Shown here piece by piece: positions 1 through 8,748 of a DNA stretch of 64,000 bases. Below the pieces are notes generated by a model that saw only the letters and a list, made by a program, of their open reading frames with translations, did not search any database and was not told the origin of the DNA. The position numbers were made by a program, and so were the translations under genes. The DNA is taken from contig CABHOY010000038.1 of assembly GCA_902168105.1 (NCBI GenBank), positions 411,411-475,410 of the forward strand. The letters run 5' to 3'. Source of the DNA: an uncultured Flavihumibacter sp. (GTDB lineage: Bacteria; Bacteroidota; Bacteroidia; Chitinophagales; Chitinophagaceae). Each line of letters starts with the position of its first letter. The first letter of the stretch is position 1.

Positions 1-558
1 GTGGAATATATATTACAGAACGCCAATCACCGGCCGGGATGCATTGTCAAAAACGAAACAGATAAGCCATTGCTACGCGCCGTTGTGGAAGGCCTTATGC
101 AGGAGCATATTAACCGCGATACCTGCTGGGAGAAATTATGCATGCAGCTGGTTAATACAATGATCGTTATAGTAGGCAGGAACATTGAAAAATACCTCCC
201 TGAAGAGCTTACAGAAGACCAGGAAGAAAAGGCATATGATCTGCTTCAATATATTCAGGCCAATATATATGACCCTTCAAAGATCAAAGCGGAAAGCCTG
301 AGCCGCGAGTTTGGCATCTCCATTAACTACCTGGGCCGGTATTTCAAAAAACATACTGGTAAAACCTTACAGGATTATGTTACCAGTTATAAGATCAAAC
401 TGGTAGAGAACAGGTTGCTCCATAGTACGATGCGTATATCTGAAATCGTGGATGAACTGGGATTCTCTGATGAGAGCCACCTGAACAAATTCTTCAAAAA
501 GCAGCATGGTATCAACCCGTCTGAATACCGTCGTACGGCTGAAGTCTTAACAGCTTAA
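1..558 (+). CDS. AraC-family transcriptional regulator, C-terminal part (5' end outside window)
   Basis: The open frame begins at the first base of the window, so the GTG there is probably an internal valine and the N-terminal ligand-sensing half lies upstream. The visible 185 residues carry a typical C-terminal AraC/XylS DNA-binding domain at about 78-180: a first helix-turn-helix around LSREFGISINYLGRYF and a second around ISEIVDELGFSDESHLNKFF, followed by the usual GINPSEYRR ending. Family members are usually about 270-300 residues, so roughly 100 are missing. It lies 160 bp upstream of, and in the same direction as, an RND efflux operon, an arrangement common in Bacteroidota where the regulator controls the pump. 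That regulatory link is inference; the inducer cannot be read from this fragment. Confidence 0.9.
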   Translation: MEYILQNANHRPGCIVKNETDKPLLRAVVEGLMQEHINRDTCWEKLCMQLVNTMIVIVGRNIEKYLPEELTEDQEEKAYDLLQYIQANIYDPSKIKAESLSREFGISINYLGRYFKKHTGKTLQDYVTSYKIKLVENRLLHSTMRISEIVDELGFSDESHLNKFFKKQHGINPSEYRRTAEVLTA

Positions 559-718
559 GACCATACCCCACCCATCAAAGCGCAACATTTTACATAAATT
601 AGGTAAAATAGTACAAATACTGAGAGTTCCTAATAGTCGAATTTTGTATCCGTAACAAGAAAAGCCAGCTGCGTCATGTGCTAATGAACGACCTGGCATC
701 CTTTCAAAAATTCGAATT
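559..718 (+). other. intergenic region upstream of the RND efflux operon
   Basis: These 160 bp separate the regulator from the adaptor gene and are the natural place for the pump operon promoter. A sequence resembling the Bacteroidota -7 element (TAnnTTTG) occurs as GAATTTTG at 639-646, but it has a mismatch and no convincing -33 TTG at the right distance, so I do not call a promoter. No terminator-like hairpin follows the regulator, so read-through from it into the pump genes is possible. Confidence 0.3.
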
Positions 719-1849
719 ATGACTTCAAAATTGTATTTGTACTTAGCCATAATAACTGTGTGGCTGTCTGCCTGTACTTCCAATCATCCGGAAAATACTA
801 CAGGCGCCGCTGTCTCTGTATCTATCATTACAGTCAGCGCTAATGACGCCAACGTTTACAAAGAATATCCTGCCACGGTCGAAGGAGAAACCGATGTGCA
901 GATCAGGACGCAGGTGAATGGCATCCTGGAAAAGATCTATGTAGATGAAGGGGCTTATGTAACAAAGGGGCAGTTGCTGTTCAAGGTCAATGACCAGGAA
1001 TATAAAGAACAGCTTAACAATGCCAGCGCTGAATTGCTGGCTGCCAAAGCCGCCGTATCCAACGCACAACTGGAGGTGGAAAAGGTAAAGCCCCTGGTTG
1101 AAAGCAAGGTAGTGGCAGCTACGCAACTGCAAACAGTGCAGTCCAACTATGACATGGCAGTGGCCCGTGAGAAGCAGGCTGCTGCGCGGGTAGCTGATGC
1201 CAACATTAAACTGGCATATACCAATATCAAAGCGCCGGTAAATGGTTATATCGGACGGTTGAATAAAAAGGCAGGGACGCTCGTCGCTCCTTCGGACGCA
1301 GACGCACTGACAGGACTATCTGCTATAGATATGGTCCATGTATACTTCTCTATCGGAGAGCAGGAATTTGTAACGCTGAAAAACGCATTAAGAGGCGCAA
1401 CCCTTACCGAAAAACTAAACCAGGCACCGCCTGTTTCCCTTCAGGTAGCAGGTGATTCTGTTTATCCGCAGCAAGGTAAAATAGACATGGTAAATGGTTC
1501 TTTTGAAAAGAACAGTGGCGCCATTACTCTCAGAGCAAGTTTTCCCAATGCGCAGGGCTTATTGCGATCAGGCAATACCGGAAAGATAAAACTCTCCTTC
1601 ATACAGGAAGCTGTAATAGCTATACCACAGACTGCGACGCTGGAAATCCAGGATAAGATATTCGTATACGCTGTGAACGACAGCAGTAAAGCTTACAAAA
1701 GATCTATCATCATCTCCGGCAAATCTGATAATAATTACCTCATCAGGGAAGGGCTGCACAGCGGCGACAAAATAGTGATCTCCGGCATGGAGCTGTTGCA
1801 GGATGGTATGCTGGTACAACCCGCTAAGTCCGTAGCCTCAAAACAATAA
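719..1849 (+). CDS. RND efflux periplasmic adaptor (membrane fusion) lipoprotein, AcrA/MexA type
   Basis: This 376-residue protein is the adaptor that bridges an inner-membrane RND pump and an outer-membrane channel. The N-terminus is a lipoprotein signal with lipobox LSAC and acceptor Cys19. A lipoyl half-motif follows (about 60-95, VQIRTQVNGILEKIYVDEGA), then a coiled-coil hairpin (about 98-165), the second lipoyl half (about 165-200, including APVNGYIGRL), and beta-barrel and membrane-proximal domains to the end. Length and order match the HlyD/AcrA family. It is the first gene of a three-gene operon with the pump (120 bp downstream) and the outer-membrane factor. The substrate cannot be read from sequence; the nearby peptide cluster makes a protective role possible but unproven. 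Confidence 0.95.
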   Translation: MTSKLYLYLAIITVWLSACTSNHPENTTGAAVSVSIITVSANDANVYKEYPATVEGETDVQIRTQVNGILEKIYVDEGAYVTKGQLLFKVNDQEYKEQLNNASAELLAAKAAVSNAQLEVEKVKPLVESKVVAATQLQTVQSNYDMAVAREKQAAARVADANIKLAYTNIKAPVNGYIGRLNKKAGTLVAPSDADALTGLSAIDMVHVYFSIGEQEFVTLKNALRGATLTEKLNQAPPVSLQVAGDSVYPQQGKIDMVNGSFEKNSGAITLRASFPNAQGLLRSGNTGKIKLSFIQEAVIAIPQTATLEIQDKIFVYAVNDSSKAYKRSIIISGKSDNNYLIREGLHSGDKIVISGMELLQDGMLVQPAKSVASKQ

Positions 1850-1910
1850 TAAAGACTTTTTGACGCCCTGTTAGTTGCAGGTAGCGGCTGTAAACATATA
1901 CGTATGCAGC

Positions 1911-1933
1911 GCAGGGGCTTCTCATGCCCTTGC
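1911..1933 (+). other. hairpin in the adaptor-pump intergenic region
   Basis: GCAGGGGC (1911-1918) pairs with GCCCTTGC (1926-1933) over 8 bp with one G-T wobble around a 7-nt loop. No T-run follows, so it is not a standard intrinsic terminator. It lies 36 bp before the pump start codon and could influence mRNA stability or the adaptor:pump expression ratio, or be chance. Confidence 0.35.
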
Positions 1934-1968
1934 TGTAGCACAAAGACTTTCATTTTAACAGAATAAAA

Positions 1969-4900
1969 ATGCTAAAGAAATTCATAGAACAACCTGTATT
2001 AGCCACAGTAGTATCCATACTACTGGTGATACTGGGTATCGTAGGCATGACAAGCCTGCCGATAGAAAGGTTCCCAAATATTGCCCCTCCCACAGTACAG
2101 GTAAGGGCGTTTTACCCCGGAGCTAATGCAGAAACCATTTTACGTGCTGTGGCTCCACCGTTGGAGGAAGCGATCAACGGTGTGGAAGACATGAGTTATA
2201 TGAACTCTTCTTCCAACAACGACGGCTCACTGGTCATCACGGTATACTTTAAACTGGGCACTAATCCGGACCAGGCTGCGGTCAATGTACAGAACCGCGT
2301 TGCTTCCGCTACCGGCTCGTTGCCACCTGAAGTAGTGCAGGCGGGTATTGTGACCAAGAAAACGCAGAATGGACTGATCATGGGTATTAACCTGTTCAGT
2401 GACGATGCAAAAACTTATGATCGTACTTTCCTTGCGAACTATGCTTCGATCAACATCATGCCGGAGATACAGCGTATTGCGGGCGTAGGTGAAGTGAGGA
2501 TGTTCGGCAGCAATCGTGATTACGCTATGCGTGTGTGGCTGAACCCATCCCAGATGGCGGCTTATCACCTGACACCTGCCGAGGTAATGGCCGCAATACA
2601 GGACAAGAACCTTGAAGCTGCGCCCGGCCGCTTTGGTGAAAGCAGTAATGAGGCGTTTGAATATGTGATCAAGTACCAGGGTAAATATAACAGACCGGCT
2701 GATTATGAAGAGATCGTGATCAGAACTAATCCTGATGGCACATTATTACATCTTAAGGATGTAGCCAGGGTAGAACTCGGCGCTTACACCTATGGTAGTT
2801 TCAATACCCTGAATGGTGTGGGTGCAGATGTAAAAGATGCTCCGGCTGTTTCTATTGAGGTATTACAATTACCGAATTCCAATGCGAGAGATATACAGGT
2901 AAAGATCGAGGAATTCATGTTGCGCGCAGCTAAAGATTTCCCTAAAGGCGTACGGCAGCAAACATTGTATTATACTAAAGATATGCTTGACCAGTCGATC
3001 AGCCAGGTTACCCATACCCTGATCGAGGCTTTTATACTTGTGTTCCTTGTAGTATTCCTGTTCCTGCAAGACTTCCGTTCTACGCTTATTCCGGCCATTG
3101 CAGTTCCAGTGGCCATTATTGGTACTTTTTTCTTCATGTCCATATTTGGCTTCTCCATTAACCTGCTCACTTTATTTGCACTGGTACTGGCTATAGGTAT
3201 CGTAGTAGACGACGCCATTGTGGTGGTAGAGGCGGTACACGCCAAACTGGAACATGGGAACGCTTCTGCACGAAAGGCTACGCTTAGCGCCATGCATGAG
3301 ATTACGGCCCCTATTATCTCCATTACGCTTGTGATGGCGGCAGTATTCTTACCGGTAGGTTTTATGCAAGGTTCTGCCGGTGTGTTCTATCGTCAGTTTG
3401 CCTTTACGCTGGCCATCGCCATTTTCATATCGGCTATTAATGCACTTACGCTGAGCCCTGCACTTACTGCACTGTTCCTGAAAGGAGGACATGGGCATGA
3501 GGGAGAAACTCCCACCACTTTCAAGCAACGTTTTTTTGCAGGCTTCAACAGGAGCTTTCACAATATGACCAATCGTTATACGGGTAGCATTAACTGGCTC
3601 ATTAAACATAAGTGGGTAAGTCTAAGCGGACTTGTACTGGTCATTATAGCCACCGTAATAATGGTACGCAAAACGCCGACCGGTTTTATTCCGTCGGAAG
3701 ATATCGGTTTTATAGCCGTAGCGATCAATTTGCCTCCGGGCGCTTCGCAGCAACGGACAGAAGAAGTATTGAAAGAGATGTCAGAGGCGATCCGTCCTTT
3801 ACCGACAACCCGCATCTTCAACGTGGTTTCCGGTGTCAACATGTTTACCGGGGCGACGAGTCCTTCGGCGGCGGTAGCTTTTTATATACCTCACAGGGAC
3901 CCGAAGCAGGGAGAAGTAAAGGGTGTAACAGCAGTAATGGACGATATGCGGGCGAAGCTGCAGTCGGTAAAGGGTGCTAACTTCATTGTATTCACGCTGC
4001 CAACAGTGCCTGGTTTTGGTAATGTGGATGGTCTGGACCTTGTATTGCAGGATAAAACGGGCGGCGCATTGGACAAATTCAGCGGCGTGGCGGGCAAATT
4101 CCTGGAAGAGCTGAATAAGCGCCCCGAAATCGCCATGGCCTTCACTCCTTTCAGGTCAGACTATCCACAATTGCAGATGAATGTGGAGAAAGAAAAGGCT
4201 GCACAACTGCATGTAAGCGTAAGGGACATATTACAGACCATGCAGGCTTATTTCGGTAGTGCGCAGGTATCGGACTTCAATCGCTTTGGAAAATATTACC
4301 GTGTGATGGTACAAGCTGATAAGGCCTCACGAACAGATCCCGCATCACTGAATGGTGTATATGTAAAGAACGCTTATAACGAGATGGTCCCTATTAACAC
4401 CCTGGTGTCCCTGAAACGTGTATTCGGCCCTGAAACGATCACCAGGTACAACCTGTTCAATTCGATCTCAGTTACTGCCATGCCGAAGCCAGGATTCAGT
4501 ACAGGGGACGCCATCAAGGCTGTGCAGGAAGTAGCACAAAAGCAGCTTCCTTCCGGTTTCTCTTATGAATTTTCGGGTGTTACTAAAGAAGAGATCTCAT
4601 CCAGCGGGCAGGCGCTTACTATTTTTGTGCTCTCCCTCTTGTTTGTCTATTTCCTTTTGGCTGCACAGTTTAACAGTTACATCATGCCTGTTGCAGTGTT
4701 ATTGTCTGTGCCTACGGGTATACTGGGCGTATTTATCGCCATTGGTTTTGCAGGCATCGATAACAACATCTATGTACAGGTGGCGCTGATCATGCTGATA
4801 GGCCTATTAGCGAAGAATGCCATTCTGATCATTGAGTTTGCGGTGCAACGCAGACATGCGGGACAAACACTCGTATCGTCGGCCATTGAAGCTGCACGCC

Positions 4901-5160
4901 TGAGGATAAGGCCGATCATTATGACCTCCATTGCTTTCATTGTTGGTATGATACCGATGATGCGTGCCACAGGCCCTTCCGCTATGGGCAATCACTCCAT
5001 CAGTATCGGGGCAGCAGGTGGCATGCTGACCGGTGTGGTACTTGGCTTATTCATTATACCTGTACTATATGTTGTGTTCCAATACCTGCATGAAAAGATA
5101 ACGCCCATAAAGGCGGAGGCAGAATCACACAATGAAGACCTGCACCCGGTAGCAGGATAA
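1969..5160 (+). CDS. RND multidrug efflux pump, inner-membrane subunit (AcrB/MexB, HAE1 type)
   Basis: A 1063-residue proton-driven efflux transporter of the hydrophobe/amphiphile RND family, with the usual length and two-fold layout: TM1, a large periplasmic loop, TM2-6, TM7, a second loop, TM8-12. Proton-relay residues are present: Asp414-Asp415 in TM4 (GIVVDDAIVVVE) and Lys949 in TM10 (LLAKNAILIIEF), corresponding to Asp407, Asp408 and Lys940 of AcrB. The N-terminus (FIEQPVLATVVSILLVILG) is the expected TM1. It should assemble as a trimer with the adaptor upstream and the channel 25 bp downstream to export hydrophobic or amphiphilic compounds across both membranes. Whether it exports the peptide made by the opposite-strand operon is unknown; that operon encodes its own ABC exporter. 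Confidence 0.96.
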   Translation: MLKKFIEQPVLATVVSILLVILGIVGMTSLPIERFPNIAPPTVQVRAFYPGANAETILRAVAPPLEEAINGVEDMSYMNSSSNNDGSLVITVYFKLGTNPDQAAVNVQNRVASATGSLPPEVVQAGIVTKKTQNGLIMGINLFSDDAKTYDRTFLANYASINIMPEIQRIAGVGEVRMFGSNRDYAMRVWLNPSQMAAYHLTPAEVMAAIQDKNLEAAPGRFGESSNEAFEYVIKYQGKYNRPADYEEIVIRTNPDGTLLHLKDVARVELGAYTYGSFNTLNGVGADVKDAPAVSIEVLQLPNSNARDIQVKIEEFMLRAAKDFPKGVRQQTLYYTKDMLDQSISQVTHTLIEAFILVFLVVFLFLQDFRSTLIPAIAVPVAIIGTFFFMSIFGFSINLLTLFALVLAIGIVVDDAIVVVEAVHAKLEHGNASARKATLSAMHEITAPIISITLVMAAVFLPVGFMQGSAGVFYRQFAFTLAIAIFISAINALTLSPALTALFLKGGHGHEGETPTTFKQRFFAGFNRSFHNMTNRYTGSINWLIKHKWVSLSGLVLVIIATVIMVRKTPTGFIPSEDIGFIAVAINLPPGASQQRTEEVLKEMSEAIRPLPTTRIFNVVSGVNMFTGATSPSAAVAFYIPHRDPKQGEVKGVTAVMDDMRAKLQSVKGANFIVFTLPTVPGFGNVDGLDLVLQDKTGGALDKFSGVAGKFLEELNKRPEIAMAFTPFRSDYPQLQMNVEKEKAAQLHVSVRDILQTMQAYFGSAQVSDFNRFGKYYRVMVQADKASRTDPASLNGVYVKNAYNEMVPINTLVSLKRVFGPETITRYNLFNSISVTAMPKPGFSTGDAIKAVQEVAQKQLPSGFSYEFSGVTKEEISSSGQALTIFVLSLLFVYFLLAAQFNSYIMPVAVLLSVPTGILGVFIAIGFAGIDNNIYVQVALIMLIGLLAKNAILIIEFAVQRRHAGQTLVSSAIEAARLRIRPIIMTSIAFIVGMIPMMRATGPSAMGNHSISIGAAGGMLTGVVLGLFIIPVLYVVFQYLHEKITPIKAEAESHNEDLHPVAG

Positions 5161-5185
5161 TCGGTAATCATCAATCATTTTACAA

Positions 5186-6589
5186 ATGGCAAAAAGAGCT
5201 TTTTATATCACCATTCTTATCATCTCTGTTCTGTTGGGCAGGCACGCCCTTGCTCAACAGCCGGATGGTATGCCTTTGCTTCCGGCGGCCTTTCGCAATC
5301 CCGCAAGCCAGGATACCGGCAATATTGCCAATATTCCCTGGAAGCAATTCTTCACCAATAAAGAGTTGGTCGCTTTAATAGATACCGCGTTAGAAAATAA
5401 CAATGATCTGCAGCTGGCTGTCCGCAATATAGAGATTGCCAACAGATCTTACAGAGCGGCGAGACTTGGATCGCTCCCGGACATTACGCTATCGGCAGGG
5501 GCCAGTATACTGAATCCATCGGATAACAGCATTAATGGATTGTCGTCCGAGCTACTGTTACAATCACACCATATAGAGGATTACAGTCTGGGTATGGGCA
5601 TTTCATGGGAAGCCGATATCTGGGGAAAAGTAAAGAACCAGAAGAAAGAGGCGCTGGCACGTTACCTGCAGACACAGGAAGCCCGTAAGGCCGTGCAGAC
5701 GACACTTATAGCAGCCATTGCCAACGGTTATTACAATTTACTGATGTTGGACCGGCAATTGCAGATTGCCAGAAAAAACTATGCCCTTAGTGATAGCACG
5801 CTGCAAATTTTAAGGGCTCAGTATAACGCTGCACAGGTCACATCACTGGCAGTTCAGCAGGTGGAAGCACAGCAGCTTACAGCGGCACAGCTTATCCCTG
5901 CTATTGAACAGGAAATAGTTATTCAGGAGAACGCGCTGAGCGTACTCTCGGGTACCAATCCTGCCGGCATCAGCAGGAATAAATCGCTCGATGAACTGCT
6001 GTTGCCGGGCGTAAGCAGCGGGATGCCGTCAGCGTTATTAGACAGAAGGCCGGACGTAAAAGCAGCAGAGCTGGAAGTAGTGGCGCTGAACGCGAAGGTA
6101 GGTTATACCAAAGCGTACATGTACCCTTCTCTTACTATTTCTGCTCAAGGTGGCGTGAATGCGTTCAGGGCCAGTGACTGGTTCAACCTGCCCGCTTCCC
6201 TGTTTGGCATTGTGGCGGGAGGTATTACACAGCCACTATTTCAGAAGAAAAAGTTACGTACGCAATACGAAGTTGCAAAGATACAAAGAGAACAGGCTGT
6301 GATACGTTTTCGTCAGTCTGTATTGAAAGCTGTGGGGGAAGTATCGGATGCGCTTGTAAAGGTGCAAAAGTTGCAGGAGCAACAAAACGTAGCGGCAAAG
6401 AGGGTTAGCACACTACAAGCCGCCACTGCTAAAGCCGGTCTGTTATTTATCAATGGGCAGGCGACTTACCTGGAAGTACTCACGGCACAAAATAGTGTAC
6501 TAACAGGTGAGTTGCAGTTGGCTTCCCTCAAACAATCGCAGTTATCAGCCCTTGTGGAATTGTACAGAAGTCTTGGTGGCGGCTGGTAA
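5186..6589 (+). CDS. outer-membrane efflux factor, TolC/OprM (NodT-like) family
   Basis: This 467-residue protein is the outer-membrane channel of the tripartite pump. A Sec signal peptide runs to about residue 23 (cleavage after HALA). Unlike many NodT members it has no lipobox cysteine. Two OEP repeats follow: about 60-260 (with the family-typical LVALIDTALENNNDLQLAVRN region) and about 270-467 (LLDRRPDVKAAELEV, then the long helices to the C-terminus). The gene starts 25 bp after the pump stop codon and is followed immediately by a strong intrinsic terminator, so it is the last gene of the operon. Confidence 0.95.
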   Translation: MAKRAFYITILIISVLLGRHALAQQPDGMPLLPAAFRNPASQDTGNIANIPWKQFFTNKELVALIDTALENNNDLQLAVRNIEIANRSYRAARLGSLPDITLSAGASILNPSDNSINGLSSELLLQSHHIEDYSLGMGISWEADIWGKVKNQKKEALARYLQTQEARKAVQTTLIAAIANGYYNLLMLDRQLQIARKNYALSDSTLQILRAQYNAAQVTSLAVQQVEAQQLTAAQLIPAIEQEIVIQENALSVLSGTNPAGISRNKSLDELLLPGVSSGMPSALLDRRPDVKAAELEVVALNAKVGYTKAYMYPSLTISAQGGVNAFRASDWFNLPASLFGIVAGGITQPLFQKKKLRTQYEVAKIQREQAVIRFRQSVLKAVGEVSDALVKVQKLQEQQNVAAKRVSTLQAATAKAGLLFINGQATYLEVLTAQNSVLTGELQLASLKQSQLSALVELYRSLGGGW

Positions 6590-6605
6590 TTGCTGTGTAA
6601 TTGAA

Positions 6606-6642
6606 AAGGACGAACCGAATTTTTTCGGTTCGTCTTTATTTT
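6606..6642 (+). terminator. intrinsic terminator of the RND efflux operon
   Basis: A 14-bp stem (6606-6619 with 6624-6637, one G-T wobble) closes a TTTT loop and runs into TTTATTTT. The core arms are GACGAACCGAA and TTCGGTTCGTC. It starts 17 bp after the outer-membrane factor stop codon. Confidence 0.92.
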
Positions 6643-6754
6643 AGGCTGTGTTATAGCAACAACCGGGTCAAGGGCAGATCACAGAAGAAGGATATCCATG
6701 TTCGTCAGTCAAGCTATTTGTTATTGAAAGTATGCCACTGCTATATTATCTTTA

Positions 6755-7720
6755 ATGGATATGAAATATCTGAAGAAAACTTTTTGTTTAGCATTGTTCA
6801 CTGCATGCATGACATCAGTAAGTATGGCGCAGCAGCTGCCTATATCCCTTGCTGATCCTACAGTATTTAACGATAAAGGAAAGTATTATTTATATGGGAC
6901 GGGCAGTAACCAGGGATTTCCTGTTCTTGAATCTGAAGACCTGGAAACCTGGAAGCCTGCGATAAAAAGCGCCGGCGGATTAGCCCTGACCAAAGGCGAG
7001 GCTTTTGGTTCCAGCGGTTTTTGGGCGCCGCAGATCATTTCATACAAAGGCGCTTATTACATGGCATATACAGCGAACGAGCAAATAGCGATTGCCAAAG
7101 CGTCCGATCCTGCAGGACCGTTCAGACAAGACCACCCTATTGCACTCAGCGGTACAGGCAAACAGATCGATCCATTCCTGTTTTTTGACAAAGGTGGGAA
7201 AGTCTACCTCTATCATGTCAAGCTGCAACAAGGTAACCGGATCTTTGTAACGGAAATGAAACCTGATCTGTCGGATGTCATTACAGGAACAGAAAAGGAA
7301 TGTATTGCGGGTACGGAGGCATGGGAAAATACCGCCAACTCGGACTGGCCTGTAACAGAAGGCCCTACAGTATTAAAGCATAAGAATATTTATTACCTGA
7401 TCTATTCTGCGAATGATTTCCGGAATAAGGACTATGCGGTTGGATATGCCACTGCTACTTCCCCACTCGGCCCCTGGAAGAAATATGAAGCCAATCCCAT
7501 CATCAGCAGGCAAACCATTAAACATAACGGTACCGGTCATGGGGATGTGTTCACCGATAAAAAAGGTACGATGTATTACGTCATGCACATCCATCGCTCG
7601 GAAGAGCAGGTTTCACCGCGTATAACAGGCATGTTGAGACTAGCGTTCAAGCAGGTGAAAGGCGGGCCGGATGTGCTGGTAGCAGATACCGCCTCCTTCA
7701 GGTTATTGCAGACAAAGTAG
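6755..7720 (+). CDS. secreted glycoside hydrolase, GH43-like five-bladed beta-propeller
   Basis: A 321-residue exported glycosidase. The signal peptide ends at about residue 25 (SVSMAQ). The mature protein shows the GH43 acidic triad pattern: Asp34 in LADPTVF (general base), Asp139 in QIDPFLFF (pKa modulator) and Glu202 in TEGPTVL (general acid), in the right order and spacing. Family members include arabinanases, xylosidases and galactosidases; the subfamily and substrate cannot be decided here. Start alternatives are Met1 and Met3, both preceding the signal peptide. It stands alone between the pump operon terminator and the convergent inverted repeat, and is probably a plant-polysaccharide enzyme unrelated to the peptide cluster. 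No clear promoter was found in the 112 bp after the terminator. Confidence 0.9.
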   Translation: MDMKYLKKTFCLALFTACMTSVSMAQQLPISLADPTVFNDKGKYYLYGTGSNQGFPVLESEDLETWKPAIKSAGGLALTKGEAFGSSGFWAPQIISYKGAYYMAYTANEQIAIAKASDPAGPFRQDHPIALSGTGKQIDPFLFFDKGGKVYLYHVKLQQGNRIFVTEMKPDLSDVITGTEKECIAGTEAWENTANSDWPVTEGPTVLKHKNIYYLIYSANDFRNKDYAVGYATATSPLGPWKKYEANPIISRQTIKHNGTGHGDVFTDKKGTMYYVMHIHRSEEQVSPRITGMLRLAFKQVKGGPDVLVADTASFRLLQTK

Positions 7721-7745
7721 CTGGTGCTCCGCCGGCAACTTATCA

Positions 7746-7782
7746 GTTTTCTTATATCCGGCAATGCCGGATATAAGAAAAC
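7746..7782. terminator. perfect 17-bp inverted repeat between convergent genes, probable bidirectional terminator
   Basis: GTTTTCTTATATCCGGC (7746-7762) is followed by a 3-nt loop and its exact reverse complement (7766-7782). It lies 26 bp after the GH43 stop codon and 24 bp beyond the stop of the last gene of the leftward operon. The hairpin is stable, but its 3' arm ends in A-rich rather than T-rich sequence in either direction, so it is not a textbook rho-independent terminator. Its position makes bidirectional termination or 3'-end protection the likeliest roles. Confidence 0.65.
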
Positions 7783-7805
7783 ACTTCATATGTGGGTCAA
7801 TGGTA

Positions 7806-8729
7806 TTAACGGGATTCAAATAAACGGACGCACCAGTCGAGCAGCGCTATGTCGTCGACAATGCTCCAGGAATGCGGATGTCGGCTTCCGTCTTTTCTAT
7901 AGCCTTTATTATCTGTTGTTATTATTTCTGCATTTTTATTACCGAGTAATTTCAGCTGGTTTATAAAAGCGGCGATATCCAATACATTGAGATCATAAAA
8001 ATCTTTTCCCCTGTTATTGATCCACCAGTTGATATCCGGCTCGGTATACATCCTTACATGCATATTCCTGAGAACAGCGGCATTTCCTCCATGTTCTTTG
8101 GTGTGACTGAACGGAGATACCCTTTCATATGCTTTTCTATTATCCCGGGGTGAGCCTTTCAGTTTGTTTTTAAATAAGGTTATCAGCTGTTTCCCCTCGG
8201 TAACGGCATCATCATTATAGTTTCTGAGAACAGCGTTCTCTGATTCATTGTAGAGCCGTTCATAGTCTAATGGCGGGTCGGCGGCAAACACTGCCACCGG
8301 CATCAGCTTAAAAGTACTTTCATTACGCGCGCAATACTCTGCGAACCTCACTGCTGTTGCTCCGGCGGCTGACATACCGCCTATAGCTATTTTATCGACC
8401 GGGATCTGGTACTTTACGGCTGCTTCATTGATCATTGAATCCAACCGTTTCAGTAATAGGTTATCCATCAGAAAATCGAGATCAGTATCAGTAAGCACTG
8501 CGGTCATTAAGAGGATGCCTTTTGCATAGGCGGCCTTCTTTGCACCTTCCGACAGTCCTGTACTTACCAGGACAATAGCACCATTTACCTGACCTGCGGG
8601 CTGGCGTATTGTGTAAAAGTTCTGAAGGCTATCTTTTGCATTTCTATAAATGTATACCGGTTGTTGCGAATAGGAAGCCAGATACAGCAGCATTAAAACA
8701 AACAGTGCAATACTTCTTTTACAATTCAT
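7806..8729 (-). CDS. secreted alpha/beta-hydrolase-like protein at the end of the NRPS operon
   Basis: I place the start at the ATG at 8729 rather than the longer frame from 8783, because the protein then begins with a clean signal peptide (MNCKRSIALFVLMLLYLASYS) 19 bp after the preceding stop. The 307-residue product has an alpha/beta hydrolase layout: a strand-nucleophile elbow at 117-123 (GGMSAAG, candidate Ser120), candidate acids Asp151, Glu230 or Asp232, and a late histidine at 284 or 286 (SRHPHSWSIVDD). The elbow has Ala where GxSxG would have its last Gly. It is the last gene of the NRPS operon, which has no fused thioesterase, so periplasmic trimming or maturation of the exported peptide is conceivable. 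That is inference. I do not recognise a named family. Confidence 0.7.
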   Translation of the reverse strand: MNCKRSIALFVLMLLYLASYSQQPVYIYRNAKDSLQNFYTIRQPAGQVNGAIVLVSTGLSEGAKKAAYAKGILLMTAVLTDTDLDFLMDNLLLKRLDSMINEAAVKYQIPVDKIAIGGMSAAGATAVRFAEYCARNESTFKLMPVAVFAADPPLDYERLYNESENAVLRNYNDDAVTEGKQLITLFKNKLKGSPRDNRKAYERVSPFSHTKEHGGNAAVLRNMHVRMYTEPDINWWINNRGKDFYDLNVLDIAAFINQLKLLGNKNAEIITTDNKGYRKDGSRHPHSWSIVDDIALLDWCVRLFESR

Positions 8730-8748
8730 ACTAACTATCTTTAATGAT

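Noticed and set aside
6643..6754. Possible promoter (TTTG at 6717-6720 and TATATTAT at 6742-6749) before the GH43 gene
   Set aside because: The second element has two mismatches to TAnnTTTG and would leave almost no leader before the start codon at 6755.
6601..6855. Short + strand frame over the pump operon terminator
   Set aside because: It runs through the intrinsic terminator hairpin and overlaps the GH43 signal peptide in another frame; no recognisable protein features.
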